Shown here piece by piece: positions 11,757 to 23,522 of a stretch of 64,000 bases of DNA. The notes beneath the pieces are model-generated. The model saw only the letters and a program-made list of their open reading frames with translations. It was not told the DNA's origin and ran no database searches. This stretch comes from Sordariomycetes sp. S80-01Y (Eukaryota; Ascomycota; Sordariomycetes): positions 620,001 through 684,000 of the forward strand of contig JAXQJY010000021.1 of assembly GCA_037042185.1 (NCBI GenBank). Direction: 5' to 3'. The position numbers were made by a program, and so were the translations under genes. Position 1 is the stretch's first letter; each line of letters begins with the position of its first letter.

Positions 11757-12112
11757 GCTGGCGGTTGCGCTCGAAGGGTTTCGGGACTTCTGTTACGGTG
11801 CGGGAAGAGACCTTTTAGCTTGGCAATTCGAGTGTACGAAATAAGTAGAAGAGGTGAAAAGTTTCAGAGCGCGGGGTCGAAAATCCGGGTTTCCGAGGCA
11901 CGACGATGGACGCAGGTGGTGATGTCGAACATCAAAAAAGTTGGTGGAGGACGGAATTTTGCCGCTGCAACGGCCGGATCTTGAAGGCGGTGGGAGCTAG
12001 CGTGCACGGACTTAAAGTCTCGGCGGGGCATTTTAGCTGCACGTCGTTTCGACGCGTCTCTGGAGCGCGTAAAGTGATTCTGAGCATCACCAATTCAACA
12101 CCCGTCTGCACG
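11757..12112. promoter_or_regulatory. Shared divergent promoter of fcf1 and rfc4
   Basis: Only 356 bp separate the two opposing start codons, so the regulatory regions of a ribosome-biogenesis gene and a replication gene must overlap or abut here. No single motif stands out by eye. Confidence 0.5.
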
Positions 12113-13275
12113 ATGCCCGCCGCCAAAACCCCAGAAATGAAGGGCGAGTCGTCAACAGCTGCCTCAAAGGCAGCTATGGCCTCTTCATCAAACGGATCGA
12201 CGACTTATGAGCTGCCATGGTATGTTCTGTGGGCTTCCTGAGTGGGCGCTGCTAAAGTCTCGAAGGGTGGAAAAGTACCGGCCCGTCTTCCTCGACGACG
12301 TTGTTGGCAACGAAGAAACGATTGAACGGTTAAAGATTATTGCAAGAGAAGGCAACATGCCTCATGTAATCATCTCGGGTATGCCTGGTATAGGAAAGAC
12401 CACGAGCGTGCTGTGTCTAGCTAGACAACTGCTGGGCGACTCGTACAAGGAGGCCGTGCTGGAGCTCAACGCCAGTGACGAGCGAGGTAGGTCTGCACGC
12501 CATTGCTTGATAGGATTTACTGACAGCTCCAGGAATTGACGTCGTCCGAAACCGAATCAAGGGCTTCGCTCAAAAGAAGGTCACCCTCCCTGCCGGGCGG
12601 CACAAGCTCATTATCCTCGACGAAGCCGACAGCATGACCTCCGGAGCCCAGCAAGCCCTCCGTCGAACTATGGAGATCTATTCCAACACCACTCGGTTTG
12701 CGTTCGCATGCAACCAGTCCAATAAGATTATCGAACCACTCCAATCGAGATGCGCCATCCTCCGATACGGCAAGTTGACGGACCAGCAAGTGGTCAAGCG
12801 TTTGATGCAAATCATTGAGGCAGAAAAGGTTGAGTTCAGCGATGACGGGCTTGCGGCGTTGGTCTTCAGTGCGGAGGGTGACATGCGGCAAGCAATCAAT
12901 AACCTGCAGTCCACGTGGGCAGGTTTCGGCTTTGTGTCGGGAGACAATGTCTTCAAGGTCGTCGACTCGCCACATCCCATCAAGGTACAGGCCATGCTGA
13001 AGGCTTGCTACGAGGGTAATGTGGACGCGGCGCTGGACACGCTTCGCGAGCTTTGGCATCTTGGCTACTCAAGCCATGATATCATCAGCACCATGTTCAA
13101 GGTGACCAAGACCATACCGACGTTGAGCGAGCATTCGAAGCTAGAGTTCATCAAGGAGATTGGCTTCACGCACATGAAGATCTTGGAGGGAGTACAGACT
13201 CTGCTGCAGCTGAGCGGCTGCGTGGCGAGGTTGTGTAAGATCAACATGGATCCGAAGCGGTTCGAGACAGCATGA
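12113..13275 (+). CDS. rfc4: Replication factor C subunit 4 (Rfc4-type clamp loader)
   Basis: There are three exons: 12113-12219, 12266-12486 and 12533-13275. The protein has 356 aa. It is the AAA+ clamp-loader small subunit equivalent to yeast Rfc4 / human RFC2, which loads PCNA at primer termini. Residues 35-41 read LPWVEKY, the family start box. Walker A is GMPGIGKT (74-81), Walker B is the DEAD box at 139-142, and the SRC arginine-finger motif is at 181-183. [17 protein letters not shown] spans the second intron, and [17 protein letters not shown] plus VDSPHP match Rfc4 closely. A 34-residue Ala/Ser-rich N-terminal extension precedes the conserved core. The gene converges on the Rcf3-like gene with 120 bp between stop codons. 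Confidence 0.97.
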
Positions 13276-13395
13276 GCGAGCAGACAGTTACAGCATCTTT
13301 GGCGTTGGAGTTGGACGGACGTGTGGGATCTAAATTATGGAGGGATTTTGACAAATCCAGAGACAAGTTGATCGATACTTTTGATACGGGATCCT

Positions 13396-13772
13396 TTACT
13401 TTCGATTGCTCGTGATCTCTTCTTCGTATCGCTCCCACCTCGCCTTTTCCCTCATTGCCCTCCTTTGCATCCTGACGCGTGCCTCGTACGCCCGGAGTCG
13501 TCCGTCAGCATCAATCATCCCGCCAAAGACCATGCCGGACATCTGCAGATATCTGGCAATTTAGCCTAAGCCCGCGCTCGCTGTCGACGACCAGATACTC
13601 ACATCTTGAACTGAACGGTAGTCCCACGATACACGGGAGACCAGGCGTAGCCAAGGCCACCTAAGATAGCCGCTGCTGTTCCCCATTTCGCAGCCCCGAT
13701 GACAGCACCCTTGCCAGCTTCCCATGCGGCGGCATTGGCCTCCTCTGTTTTCATCATATCATGGCCGCTCAT
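13396..13772 (-). CDS. Rcf3-like small mitochondrial membrane protein
   Basis: There are two exons: 13772-13603 and 13552-13396. The protein has 108 aa and starts MSGHDMMKTEEANAAAW. One membrane segment covers about residues 22-41 (GAVIGAAKWGTAAAILGGLGYAW, interrupted by charged residues at its start). A second hydrophobic stretch, LQMSGMVFGGMIDAD, lies across the splice junction, followed by a basic helical tail (RVRMQRRAMREKARWERYEEE). The block SPVYRGTTVQFKIYLQMSGM...DADGRL resembles, from memory, yeast Rcf3 (SSVYRNVRTQVRVFYHCS...RADKQL), which associates with respiratory complexes III/IV. The family assignment is an inference from that one stretch; the gene model itself is solid (50-nt intron, frame kept). 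An in-frame ATG 13 codons upstream is possible. Confidence 0.75.
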
Positions 13773-14320
13773 TGTGCACCTACACAACTGAAGCTTCTGC
13801 GCTGTTAGCAACCTCCCCGAAACCCCAAATAGGGCACGTGTCGTGCAAAACGCGCTTACAGAACCCCAAAAAACTGCTCATAGAGATCAATTGAACCGAT
13901 GAGGGCGCTCCAATACCATTGTGAAGCGTTCAGCAGTTACAAGTACGCTTCCACGTGAGTTTGTTGTCGTTGATGTAGGGTATCTCGGCTGCCACGCGCT
14001 TCAGCTCCATGACGCAAAGCTTCGGCCCCGATTAGGAGCCCCACCCTCACTAATTGCATACTGCTGCCGCACCTACAGAAGCTGCTCGAATTCTTCCAGC
14101 TTTAAATCCTCTCTCAACCTTGCTCAAAGATGACACGACACCAGCATCAGCAATGACCGCGCGCCCATTGCAGCTCGCTGGTGCATTCTCACTTGGGTTT
14201 CTACCTCACTGAGTCTTCGACTGATATCCTCCAGTTGAATATCTTAGTTGACGCAGTCGTTCTGCATTGACAACGTTCCGTTTGCTAAGCTTTCCGGTGG
14301 TAGTTTGGATCATCGCGGCA
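13773..14320. other. Divergent intergenic region
   Basis: About 550 bp lie between the start codons of the Rcf3-like and Der1-like genes. It presumably contains both promoters; no other content is recognised. Confidence 0.5.
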
Positions 14321-15478
14321 ATGGACAACCTGAGTGCCGCCTTCTTTGCGGCGCCTCCCATTGCAAGGTAAGTCTTCGCAGTCTTCCACACTCCAGCGTT
14401 GAGCTAATTAGTTGTCAGGACTCTTGCTGCTGTCGTTCTCGTATCGTCTCTCGGGATCCAATTTGGACTCGTCAACGCCGGTCTCCTCGTGTTCCACTCG
14501 AGTTATCTTTGGCGTTTTCCTCCACAGATATGGCGATGCGCAACCTCATTCCTCATTGCCAGTAGCGGGATAAACCTCCTATTCGACACGTACTTCTTCT
14601 ACCACTACATGTGCCAACTTGAAGTTGGCCATCCTCGGTTCACTCGTAAAGCGGATCTGATTTGGTACATGATCTTCGTCGGCGGAACCATCTTGGTAAG
14701 TCTAGTTGCTTTCGTCTCGCCTACATCTTCCCACACCGTGAATTCTTGTTATACCCCTCATATATCTGCCCGGATAGTGGACTGCCTCTACAACTATCAC
14801 GGTTCCTGGAAATGAGGAAGATTACCCCTGCATGCTAGGTCGACCCATCATTCGCAATCCGGGCGACCTGGGGTGTAGGCATGGTGGGATGTCTTATGGA
14901 TGGCTCGAATGACTCTCTATTCATCTCGAGTGTGCTTTATGAGCTCCCTACATTTCAACACCTTTACAACGTGTTTCCTGTGCATCTTGGTTTGGCGCAA
15001 TGCTGACCATTTGCAGACCATTGACTCTTTCGTTGGACCGGGCTTCATGGTGTACCTCCGCGCGTTGCTTCTGGCCATGTCGTACACGGTCACCCAAGGC
15101 CAACGTGGCATGACGGCAAGCTTTTACTTCATCAACATCCCCGCACAGTTGACGCCCTACGCCATGATTGCCGTCAACCTGCTGTTTCCAGGTGGCGTGG
15201 CCAGCATGATCTTGCAGCTAGAGGGGCTGGTGGCTGCTCATCTGTTCGAGTTCCTGACCGTGATCTGGCCTCAATACGGTGGAACTGGCAACAGCCTCCT
15301 GCCAACACCACCTGTGCTCGTCAAGCTCGTCGATGCAATCAGCGGAGTTACCGAGAGAGTCGGCGCAGCTACGCAAGGCCGAGCGGCCGACAGCTCGGCA
15401 GGACGGTCGACCGGGTCGGATTCGGGACCCCTACCAGACTCGTGGAGAACGCGAGGGCGGGGCCAACGCTTGGGCTGA
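14321..15478 (+). CDS. Der1-like ER-associated degradation protein
   Basis: There are three exons: 14321-14367, 14419-14695 and 15017-15478. The protein has 261 aa. It belongs to the Der1/derlin family of rhomboid pseudoproteases, which act in retrotranslocation of misfolded ER proteins. Visible hallmarks are the N-terminal FFAAPPIAR, the derlin WR-type block WRFPPQIWRCATSFL, LLFDTYFFYHYMCQLE and the C-terminal IPAQLTPYAMIAVNLLFPGG. These are followed by GLVAAHLFEFLTVIWPQYGG. Several membrane helices are evident. The tail is hydrophilic and Arg/Ser-rich. The second intron is 321 nt, far longer than others in the window, and contains in-frame stops; a cryptic extra exon there cannot be excluded. 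Family members without a clear Der1/Dfm1 split exist in fungi, so I give no symbol. Confidence 0.88.
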
Positions 15479-15602
15479 AGAGCACCCATAGATAGCAACG
15501 AGAATATGATGAACGATTTATTATCAAGAAGCCTCCGAACCCAGTGACTCCTCGCTATAACTGAGCCCTGCCCTGAACGCCGATGAAGCTATCTACCCGT
15601 AA

Positions 15603-17322
15603 TCATCCGTACAATGTGCTCTTCCCACTGCGCATCGGTATCTCCTCATAAACGTGCCCGTCGTCCCTTTGCTCCAAGGGCTTGCCCTCCGTAGAGTAGA
15701 CCGTTCCGCCTTGCAACGGGCGGTCCTGGAACCTCGCCTCGTAGTTCATCACAGGCTGGGAAATTTGCATCTCACCCTGCTCGCCGGCGGCGTCGACCTG
15801 CGGAGGATTGTACTGCTTTGGCCTCCGCATCTTGCGGATCGACGGCATGGCGATCGACGGCGTCTTGCTGTGAGCCCTCGGAGGAGGACCCGGCGGCGGC
15901 GGAGGGACGGACGAGGTGTGGTCTACTGATGCTGCCCGCCTCGACGTTGGTGGCTCTCGAATGGTGGGCACCGGCGGGTTGTTGAGACGCGTGCTCTGTG
16001 ATGAGCCCGAGGAGCTCAGGCTCACTTGGACATTGGTCGAAGGGGTTGTGTGGGAGCGAGCGTGCCCCCTCGGCGGCGATGCGGTCCTCTGACTAGATCC
16101 GATGCTGTCGTCTGACCTGAGTCTCGAAACAGCCCGGGGGATATACGCTGTGTGAGCTGGCAGAGCGCTGTTGGGTCCTCTGCTCTTTGACCTTGGATCG
16201 AAGTTGTAGTTCACCCTCTGTCCCACGATCTCCTCCTCGAGCTTGTCGTAGTACTCTCCACTAGTCATGCTCGGCCCCTTGGAATGGTATCCTCCCTGGG
16301 GAGTGTAGCTCCTCAAGCTGGCGGTCATTTCATTCCCGCCGACTGGGAGTATCGGATCCGGCGTCCCAGCCAGACTACCCCCGCCGCTTCCTCTTCGGAA
16401 AGCGTCTGCCTTCTCGCTCCTGTCAAGCCGCTTTTGTTTCCTCCAGTACATGAAGAACAGCGCAACGCCGCCTACAAGGAAGAGGCCCACGCCCACGGCG
16501 ATGCCGACGATGGCGCCCGTGGTCAAGGTCGAGGAGCCTGCGCCGGACGGCTGGGATGTTATGTCGACGGGGGGTTCGGTGATGTTGATAGATGAGGTCG
16601 TAAAGATGGAGCCAGAGAGCGAGAGAACGGTTCCGGGAGAGGGCTTCTGCTCGCAGCCCGCTTGGAGGGCAATCATGACTGGTGCGGGTTAGCGATCTGG
16701 TCCGAAGGCAGGATGATGAGAAATGTACAATTTGAAAGATAGCTCTGCTCATTGCTGGCTTGAAGACAGCTGATACACGATGACAAGGACTTGCCCTCGA
16801 AAGAGCCTCCTGAAGCATCGCAGTAGCCATATGTGTCCGTGGCATTAGCATCGAGGTTGTCTTCCGTCAGGGGATCCTCGAGGGGTCGGCATGCATGGTC
16901 GATGACACAGGGCGAGTCGACTTGGCTATTCGAGCTTGGACCTGGCGTCGAGAAGAGACATGTGCTCAAAGCATATCGCAGGTTGTCTTTGCGGACTGGT
17001 CAGCGTTTCCCCTCAACACATGCTCGTGGCACTTACAGAGGTACCAATGTACATCTGATTCTTCCTCATAGACCCTCTTGCTCTTGCTCAAGCATTCCAG
17101 ACAGTTCTTGTACTTGATGCCCTTGTCCTTTGTCGAGAAATCGATATCTCGACATGTGATATCAGTCGAATTTGTTGATGAAGCACCAGCATCGAACGCG
17201 TCCGTCTCTCCGTCGTCGAGGCAGAATGTCGCACATGATGACCCCGGAGCGACCTCTAATGTTGAAGCTAGACCAGCAAAGGCCAGCAGAGCCAGTGTGA
17301 ATTTGTTGGATCGAGGAGCCAT
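15603..17322 (-). CDS. 12-cysteine single-pass membrane protein, family copy A
   Basis: There are three exons: 17322-17037, 16986-16729 and 16678-15603. The protein has 539 aa. A signal peptide (MAPRSNKFTLALLAFAGLASTLE) precedes an ectodomain with 12 cysteines in fixed order: SSCATFC, DITC, NCLEC, STCLF, SPC, HAC, GYC, SSCISC, AGC. One membrane helix spans about residues 236-259 (GAIVGIAVGVGLFLVGG...), followed by a basic stop-transfer stretch. The ~280-residue cytoplasmic tail is disordered and rich in Ser/Pro, has a poly-proline PPPPPGPPP stretch and ends HVYEEIPMRSGKSTLYG. Both introns are 50 nt in phase 1, at WYL-Y and YLSN-F, identical to copy C. Some automatic annotations of relatives use 'LPXTG-domain' (from memory), but I see no LPXTG. 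Topology suggests a wall or surface sensor; the function is unknown. Confidence 0.85.
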
Positions 17323-19376
17323 CGTGGGCTGTGTGAAGTCGTGGGCGTGGGGAGGCTATCGCTGGCTTCGCGTCTGCATGATGCTCCCAGCTTTCCCAGA
17401 ATAACAGCTGCAGCGAGGCGGTGATGCTATTCAAAGAACCGTTTCAAGATCGACGGAAGGGCCAAGAGGTAGGAAGAAGGCAGTGTTTCTGGGGAGCGCA
17501 ATCATGTTAAAAGGCGTCTGCGGCTCGCATCCCTCCCACAGAGAGGCGACAACGCTTCGGAAGGGCTGCATGTCGGCACCACCTTGGGCCAGCCGACATG
17601 CGCTCGACCCACGGGAGAACAAGGTTTAGCCTACATTCCTCGCAGATTCATGGGCTGAGAATAGATTTCGATGCCAGCATCCCATCTTGTTGCCGATGCT
17701 GGAGATGGGAGTCGACGAGCGAGCGACCAATGGGGGCTGATCTTGGCTTGCATGTAAGCCGCGTAGACGCCGGGACCCTGACTGTGGGCTCAAGGACGGC
17801 CAATGGTTGGGTTGTTTCGCAAGCGCCCGAGAAGTTTAAAAGCACTGGAGGGTGCAAGATGCCCTAGGGTGGTTCTCGAAGGAGGGGCGAGTTGAAACGC
17901 GAGGGAAGGGGTTGAGTGGTGCCCGTAGACGCCGGCCGTCGAGGCGGCCTTGTGGGCTTTCCGGTGCGACGTGGATGAGCCAGAGGATGATGCGGGATTG
18001 CAGTGGGAGAGGCCTCAGCCGTGCTCTCTTCGGGAGCCGAAACGAACTGTTTCTTGGACATAGAACATCCGCGTGGTCATGATGTAGCATCGAGGTTGTA
18101 AGGGCTGCCCCGTGACATTGGTCCGCAAGCACATTGGGAAGGACTTAGGAAGGAGTGTCTCCGAGGATTTTTGCGGCTCAAAGACACGTGAAGTTCATGT
18201 AGAGACATGTCGCTGTCTTACCGATGGACTTGTCTCCCAGCCCACTTCATCTCTCAGGCCGCTTCATCTTCCAACAGCGGCTTCGCAAGCGCGCGTGGTT
18301 GCATGCTAGCCGCGACGACGAGTGAAGGAGGCGTCTGACTCGCCGCGGAAAGCGTGAGCTGGGTAGAATAAGCGAGAAGGCGAGTGGTTGATGTCGCGAA
18401 AGGGTGTAGATGGGCGCTTCAGGCGCTTAGGATCTGAGATGTGAGGGTGAGATGGTATAAGAACCGACCATCCTCGAGCAACCTCCGCCTGGAACTTTCC
18501 AGGCGCACTTTGGCATCTGGGAATCTGGGCACGTTCAATGGAAACAGGACATTTCTGGCACACTCGTGACCTTGAGCCCGTTCATTGCATCAACCATCGA
18601 TTGCGAGGAGAATGGATTTATGGACTGCGCCTGCACCTCCAATTTCAGGATCAGACAACAGCGGAGATCATGATGCCGTATGAAGTAGCCAGAACGATGC
18701 TCAATATGGCATGTTGAGCAATCTCACAAAGCAGATGCCAGAATCAGGAGTCGGCGCCCAGGATCAAAGAGTGGACCAACCGGTGGACAGACGGCGTTGA
18801 TCTCTGGCTGGGCGCTTAGCGACTGCATTCGATTGGACCCCGTGCACTGTCAGTTTCGAGGAGCTGCATGTGTCGTGCGCGCAACTCGAACCAGCGCATC
18901 GTTCGGATTGTTCGTGCCGTTCTGACCGTCAGCCGGGACTTAGCTGTGCCCACCCTTGCCTTGGTCCAGGGTTGGCGGTTGATGATGGTCGCTGGCACCT
19001 GAGGGCCCAGGAGAGCAGAGGTGACAGGAAGCAGAGGACGTTCAGTTGATGACGGCTGGGGAGAGAACTAAAAGCGGGGGAATGGGAGTCCCCACCTCCT
19101 GGCACATGGCACTCACCTTGCATTTTGTTTCCGATTCTGTCCCTCGAGCGACACGACCAACAGCTTTTACCAAATCCGACAATTTCTGTTTATACCCTCT
19201 TGCTGTCTCCTTTTTACTTGCGAGAATGTATCGCCTTTGACGTGACGGTTGCCGTCAGCGACTGGAGGAGGACAGCGTAGTCCGCACCCCGCGACGCGCT
19301 CTGACTGAGGGGGAGATCGAGTCCACGGTGCTGCTGGCTGTTACTGCATCTGTCGCCGTCGGGCTGGAACGACAAG
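17323..19376. other. Divergent intergenic region between copy A and the amidase gene
   Basis: About 2 kb have no recognisable coding or RNA gene. The stretch holds the promoters of two divergent genes. Open frames of 60-100 codons here overlap each other in several frames and lack any family signal. Confidence 0.5.
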
Positions 19377-22333
19377 ATGAGAATCGGCTGTCTGCAATTT
19401 GCGCCACAGGTCGGGGATGTCAACAACAATCTGAACAGAGCGGATGCCGTTCTCAATCGCGCTGATCCAAAGGACCTCGATCTGCTTGTCCTCCCAGAGT
19501 TGGCCTTCACAGGTAACATCATCCCGCCACCTGCTTGGCTGCCCAATACTGATGCCCGGCTCTAGGGTACAACTTCAAGTCTCTGCGCGACATCTCAACA
19601 TTTTTAGAGCCTTCGGGGTCAGGCGTCAGCTCGCTATGGACAAGGACGACCGCTCTCAAGTACGACTGCACCGTCATCTCTGGCTACCCTGAGCGGGTCG
19701 ACGTCACTGATCGCTGGCCGGCCAACCCAGAGTATTACAATTCCGTAATTGGCGTGAACCGAGACGGAGAAACCGTGGTCAACTACCGGAAGTCACACCT
19801 GTACTATACCGACGAGACGTGGGCTTTGGAGGGCGATGGCTTCTTTGGCGGACGACTCCCGGATCTTGGGAGGACGGCTATCGGTATCTGCATGGATATC
19901 AACCCCTACAAGTTCCAGACTCCTTGGGAAGATTGCGAGTTCGCGCAACACGCACTTGGGTGCGGCGCGCGACTCATCATCTTATCCATGGCATGGCTGA
20001 CCAACGCCGACCCGAGGGAGTTCAGTCGGAGCCCTGGAGAGCCGGATCTAGAGACCCTGATGTACTGGATCGCCCGTCTCGACCCCATAGTCAAGATTCA
20101 TTCAAACCAGGAGGTCATCGTCGTCTTCGCCAACCGTACTGGCACAGAAGACGAAGCGACCTACGCTGGAACCAGCGCAGTGGTTGGTATCAAGGACGGA
20201 GAAGTCCTGGTGTATGGAATCCTCGGCCGTGGCGACAAGGAACTCTTGGTGGTTGACACGGAAGACAAGCCTTTTGCCAGGCTTGTACACCGCTCCGCAA
20301 ATGGTGTTCCAGCCGCTGATTCGGGAGACTCCTTGTCCGGCGAGGAGGCTGCTTCACCCGAAAGGGATACTACCAAACCCGAGCAACATCGTGGCGAACC
20401 GGAGCCTGCATCAGTCGAATATCCTGCAGTCGAGCCTGAAAGCGCGTCCGAGCTAATCGAGCGCCTCCGTGCTTTGGGCCCAACGGCTACGGATGGGATG
20501 TTTGAGCAGCCCGGAAACGACGATGGCTGGTACCGAGATGCCACAAACACCGAAAGCTGGATTTCGACGACAGTGGCCGAAAAGCACAACATGTCTCGGC
20601 GCGAGCACGCGACGCAGCTCAGAGGCCAGACAGAGTCCCAACCGCATTATGTTTCTCGCAACGACCCGGAGCTCTTTTGTGGTAGAGCGTCGGTACCAAC
20701 ACAAACTTTGAGCGGTTTGAAGACTCAGACTAGGAGATCATCCATCGACTCATCAGCCTCAGTCACATCATCCAAGATGTACTGGGCACCCAATTCGCAG
20801 ACCACTGGGGCCGATGAGACCACACAGTGGACCACCCCTGATAATGCCGACGCCGTCTCACCTACGGAACTCGGCGGAGATCAACGCCGTCAACATCGGC
20901 ACAGCTTGCGCTCGGACGTGTCAATCTGGAGCAATCAGCCTGGACGATCCCAAACTGTCGATGTGCAAAGGCACATGCACGACCCGCTAGCATCGCGTAG
21001 AGTTGAGGACTTCCTCCGAGATTCGATGAATAGGCCTGCTACTACAAACCAAGCCGACCTGGATCGCTTCTCGCAGCCCGGCGGCGGAGATCAGTTTAAA
21101 TCCAGGGACCGGCGCAGGACAACTGAGCGGTCGAACGCTGAGACGAAGGTCAATGGGCAGTCTCACGGCACACCAAGGCGACGTGAGTCGGACGCTCGAC
21201 GTCGCGTAGAAACGCCGCGCAGCAATGCTAAACAAGACAGAGAAGCTGTCGATCGAAGCGGCTCAACAATACACATGAATTACCGCGAGTCTGTGGCGTT
21301 GTTCTCTGCTTTGGGCCAGCGGGATGGAAACGAGTCGCGTGCGGGCGCAGTTTCGATACCTATTGCGATAGACGATGGAAGGTCAGGCTCGAGACTCGCT
21401 CACACACAGGCAGAGAGCTGGTCCCGGGACGATCCTCCGATTCTCAGGCCGGCATCGCAAAGTCGGCTGCGAGGCCGGAGCAGCCCCAATCGCGGGACAG
21501 AGTCCAGCCGCCCCTTGAAGTCTGAATCTCGATCACAACGCCAGCAGCATCGCACTACGACACCGGGGGCTCGAGACGACAGACAACTAAGCCGGGGCCG
21601 ACAGCGAACCTCGAGCACCGGCGGTGGCCACGAGCAACGTCCGTCGCGCAACCGACAGCGGCACGGATCGACTTCGAGCCGTCCACCGGAGGAGCAGATC
21701 GATCTATCGCAGTTCAATCTGATTGAGGAGTATCCATCCGCAAGCTGTCCAATGCATGGATCTAGATCGAACTCGGCAGCTCAAAATCGTACCGGCTCGC
21801 GACGAAGGGAATCTGCTTCCCGCCAACAAAGAACGGGAAGTAGGGATGTTCATAGGACTGCACAGGACTCGCCCGTTCCAGTCAACCGGGGGGAGTCGAG
21901 CGCTCGTCGACCATCGCATAAATCTTCGAACTCGGCTCTGAGAAGGAAACCATCGAAAGACACAGTCGCCGCTGCCGACTCTCCTAGACGAGCAAGCTCG
22001 AGGAATGCTCCCCGGGCTAATGCCAGCGCCAGCCCTACTCTCAAGAGAAAGCCGTCAAAAGGTAGAAGCGATGCGCTGCGACAGATGACACAGTCGGTTC
22101 AGGTCAGCGAGAGAGACCAGCGATATGGACTCGGCACGGACAAGATCAAGCATCAGCAAGTCGAGGTGAAGGAGTGCTCGCCTTTGGATCTCAAGTATGG
22201 ACCCAAAACCCCAGTGGCCATGGTCTTGATGAGCGAGCAGGAAAAGACCACCGGTGAAGGAATCTCCGTGCGATCGGATGGACTGGCCATAAGTGGAATG
22301 AACACTGCTAGGCCTAGGAGTGTGGTTTGGTAA
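19377..22333 (+). CDS. Nta1-type protein N-terminal amidase with long disordered tail
   Basis: There are two exons: 19377-19512 and 19566-22333. The protein has 967 aa. The first ~300 residues are a nitrilase-superfamily domain close to yeast Nta1, which deamidates N-terminal Asn/Gln to create degrons for the Arg/N-degron pathway. The Glu-Lys-Cys triad is visible: E41 in LVLPELAFTGYNF, K121 in YRKSHLYYTDETWALEG and C154 in IGICMDINPYKF. AMAWLT-type and YAGTSAVVGI-type blocks follow. After about residue 300 the protein becomes a ~650-residue Ser/Arg/Gln-rich disordered region with Lys/Arg-Pro-Ser repeats (LRRKPSKD, LKRKPSKG) near the end. Yeast Nta1 is about half this length. The catalytic assignment is strong; what the tail does is unknown. 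Confidence 0.9.
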
Positions 22334-23522
22334 CGGCGTTAGCGGCTTCGACTACCGGATGGAGGACAAGAGGTTAGAGCGAAGGTTCTGCCGAGCTGTT
22401 CACGTTAGACACGGACATATTCACTTCATGGGCCTCAAGGTCGCGTAGCGGGCGTTTTCTTTTTACTTTACGAATGACGGGTTAACTCGGGGGAAAAGGG
22501 AGGATTTTTGGGCCGCCTGCACATATTACGGGTTCTCGCGGTGCGCTGGGTTTTGAGCGGCATAGTCATCGATATTTTGAATCATCCAACTTGCACCTTT
22601 CACTCCTGACATGTTCAATTCAACTTTCCCCTCTAAGTCGCTAAGAGCCGAAGCGGGCGTTGAGCGGGACAGGGGCCGTGCTCGGGCCACCCGGCCGGCT
22701 GATGGCCCCGGACGACATCCCCACGGTCCTCATCCCCTCCTGACTCAACACCATCCTGTCAGTCTTCCACAACCTCACCGTCAAAGCTCCATCTCCCGCT
22801 GCAGCGCATCACCAACAGGACAGCAATCAACGCTCCTTCGAGAGGACATCCCGCCCACTTCCCTCGACGCAAACAGCCACCGCATTTCTGCCCGCCAATC
22901 ACTTTCGAGAAGCACGATGCGACGTGTGAAGGCAGCAGGGGTGCCTGCATATCAGCGGCCCGATACCGCTGGTGAATGGTCGGACAGGGCTCCATTTCCC
23001 TGAAGTCCCCGCATCAACGACCTTGTTAGCCGCCCGGGACCAGCCCCTCGTAGCCAGTCAAAGCGACAGCGTTGATCACGGAAGATCAGGGCGGGAGAAG
23101 GCTCGCCAGAGCTGGGGGCCAGTCAAGCGCCCGTGGATGTGATGCCGGCCAACTTCACAAACATCACAGCAGTCACCAACACGAACCCTTCAGATCCTGC
23201 GACGCGAAACCCCACGGCAGCGCAGGAGCAAGACCGAAGGCTGAACAGCGACATACATATCCGCGCCTCCTCCTCAAACGAAGTGACCGTCTGTCGGACG
23301 AGCTGAGCCAACGCATATCTACAGGTCTATCTTTAGACAGCATCGCCACCTCCGCAGCCTCGCTCGCCTCTTTTGCACTCCTGCTCTTGCCCAGAACTGG
23401 CTGGCTGAACTCTTGATGGTCATGTAACACGAAACTCTCGTAACTTGCGAGACATCAAACGTTTCTCCCCGCGCCTTATCTAAGAGAGGAAGAGCTGTTG
23501 CGCAACAAGAAAGGTCGCGGCA
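22334..23522. other. Intergenic between the amidase gene and copy B
   Basis: About 1.2 kb contain the amidase 3' UTR and the promoter of copy B. No supportable gene is seen. Confidence 0.5.

Noticed and set aside
15654-16692. Plus-strand open frames of 80-103 codons
   Set aside because: They are antisense shadows of copy A, produced by its GC-rich disordered tail.
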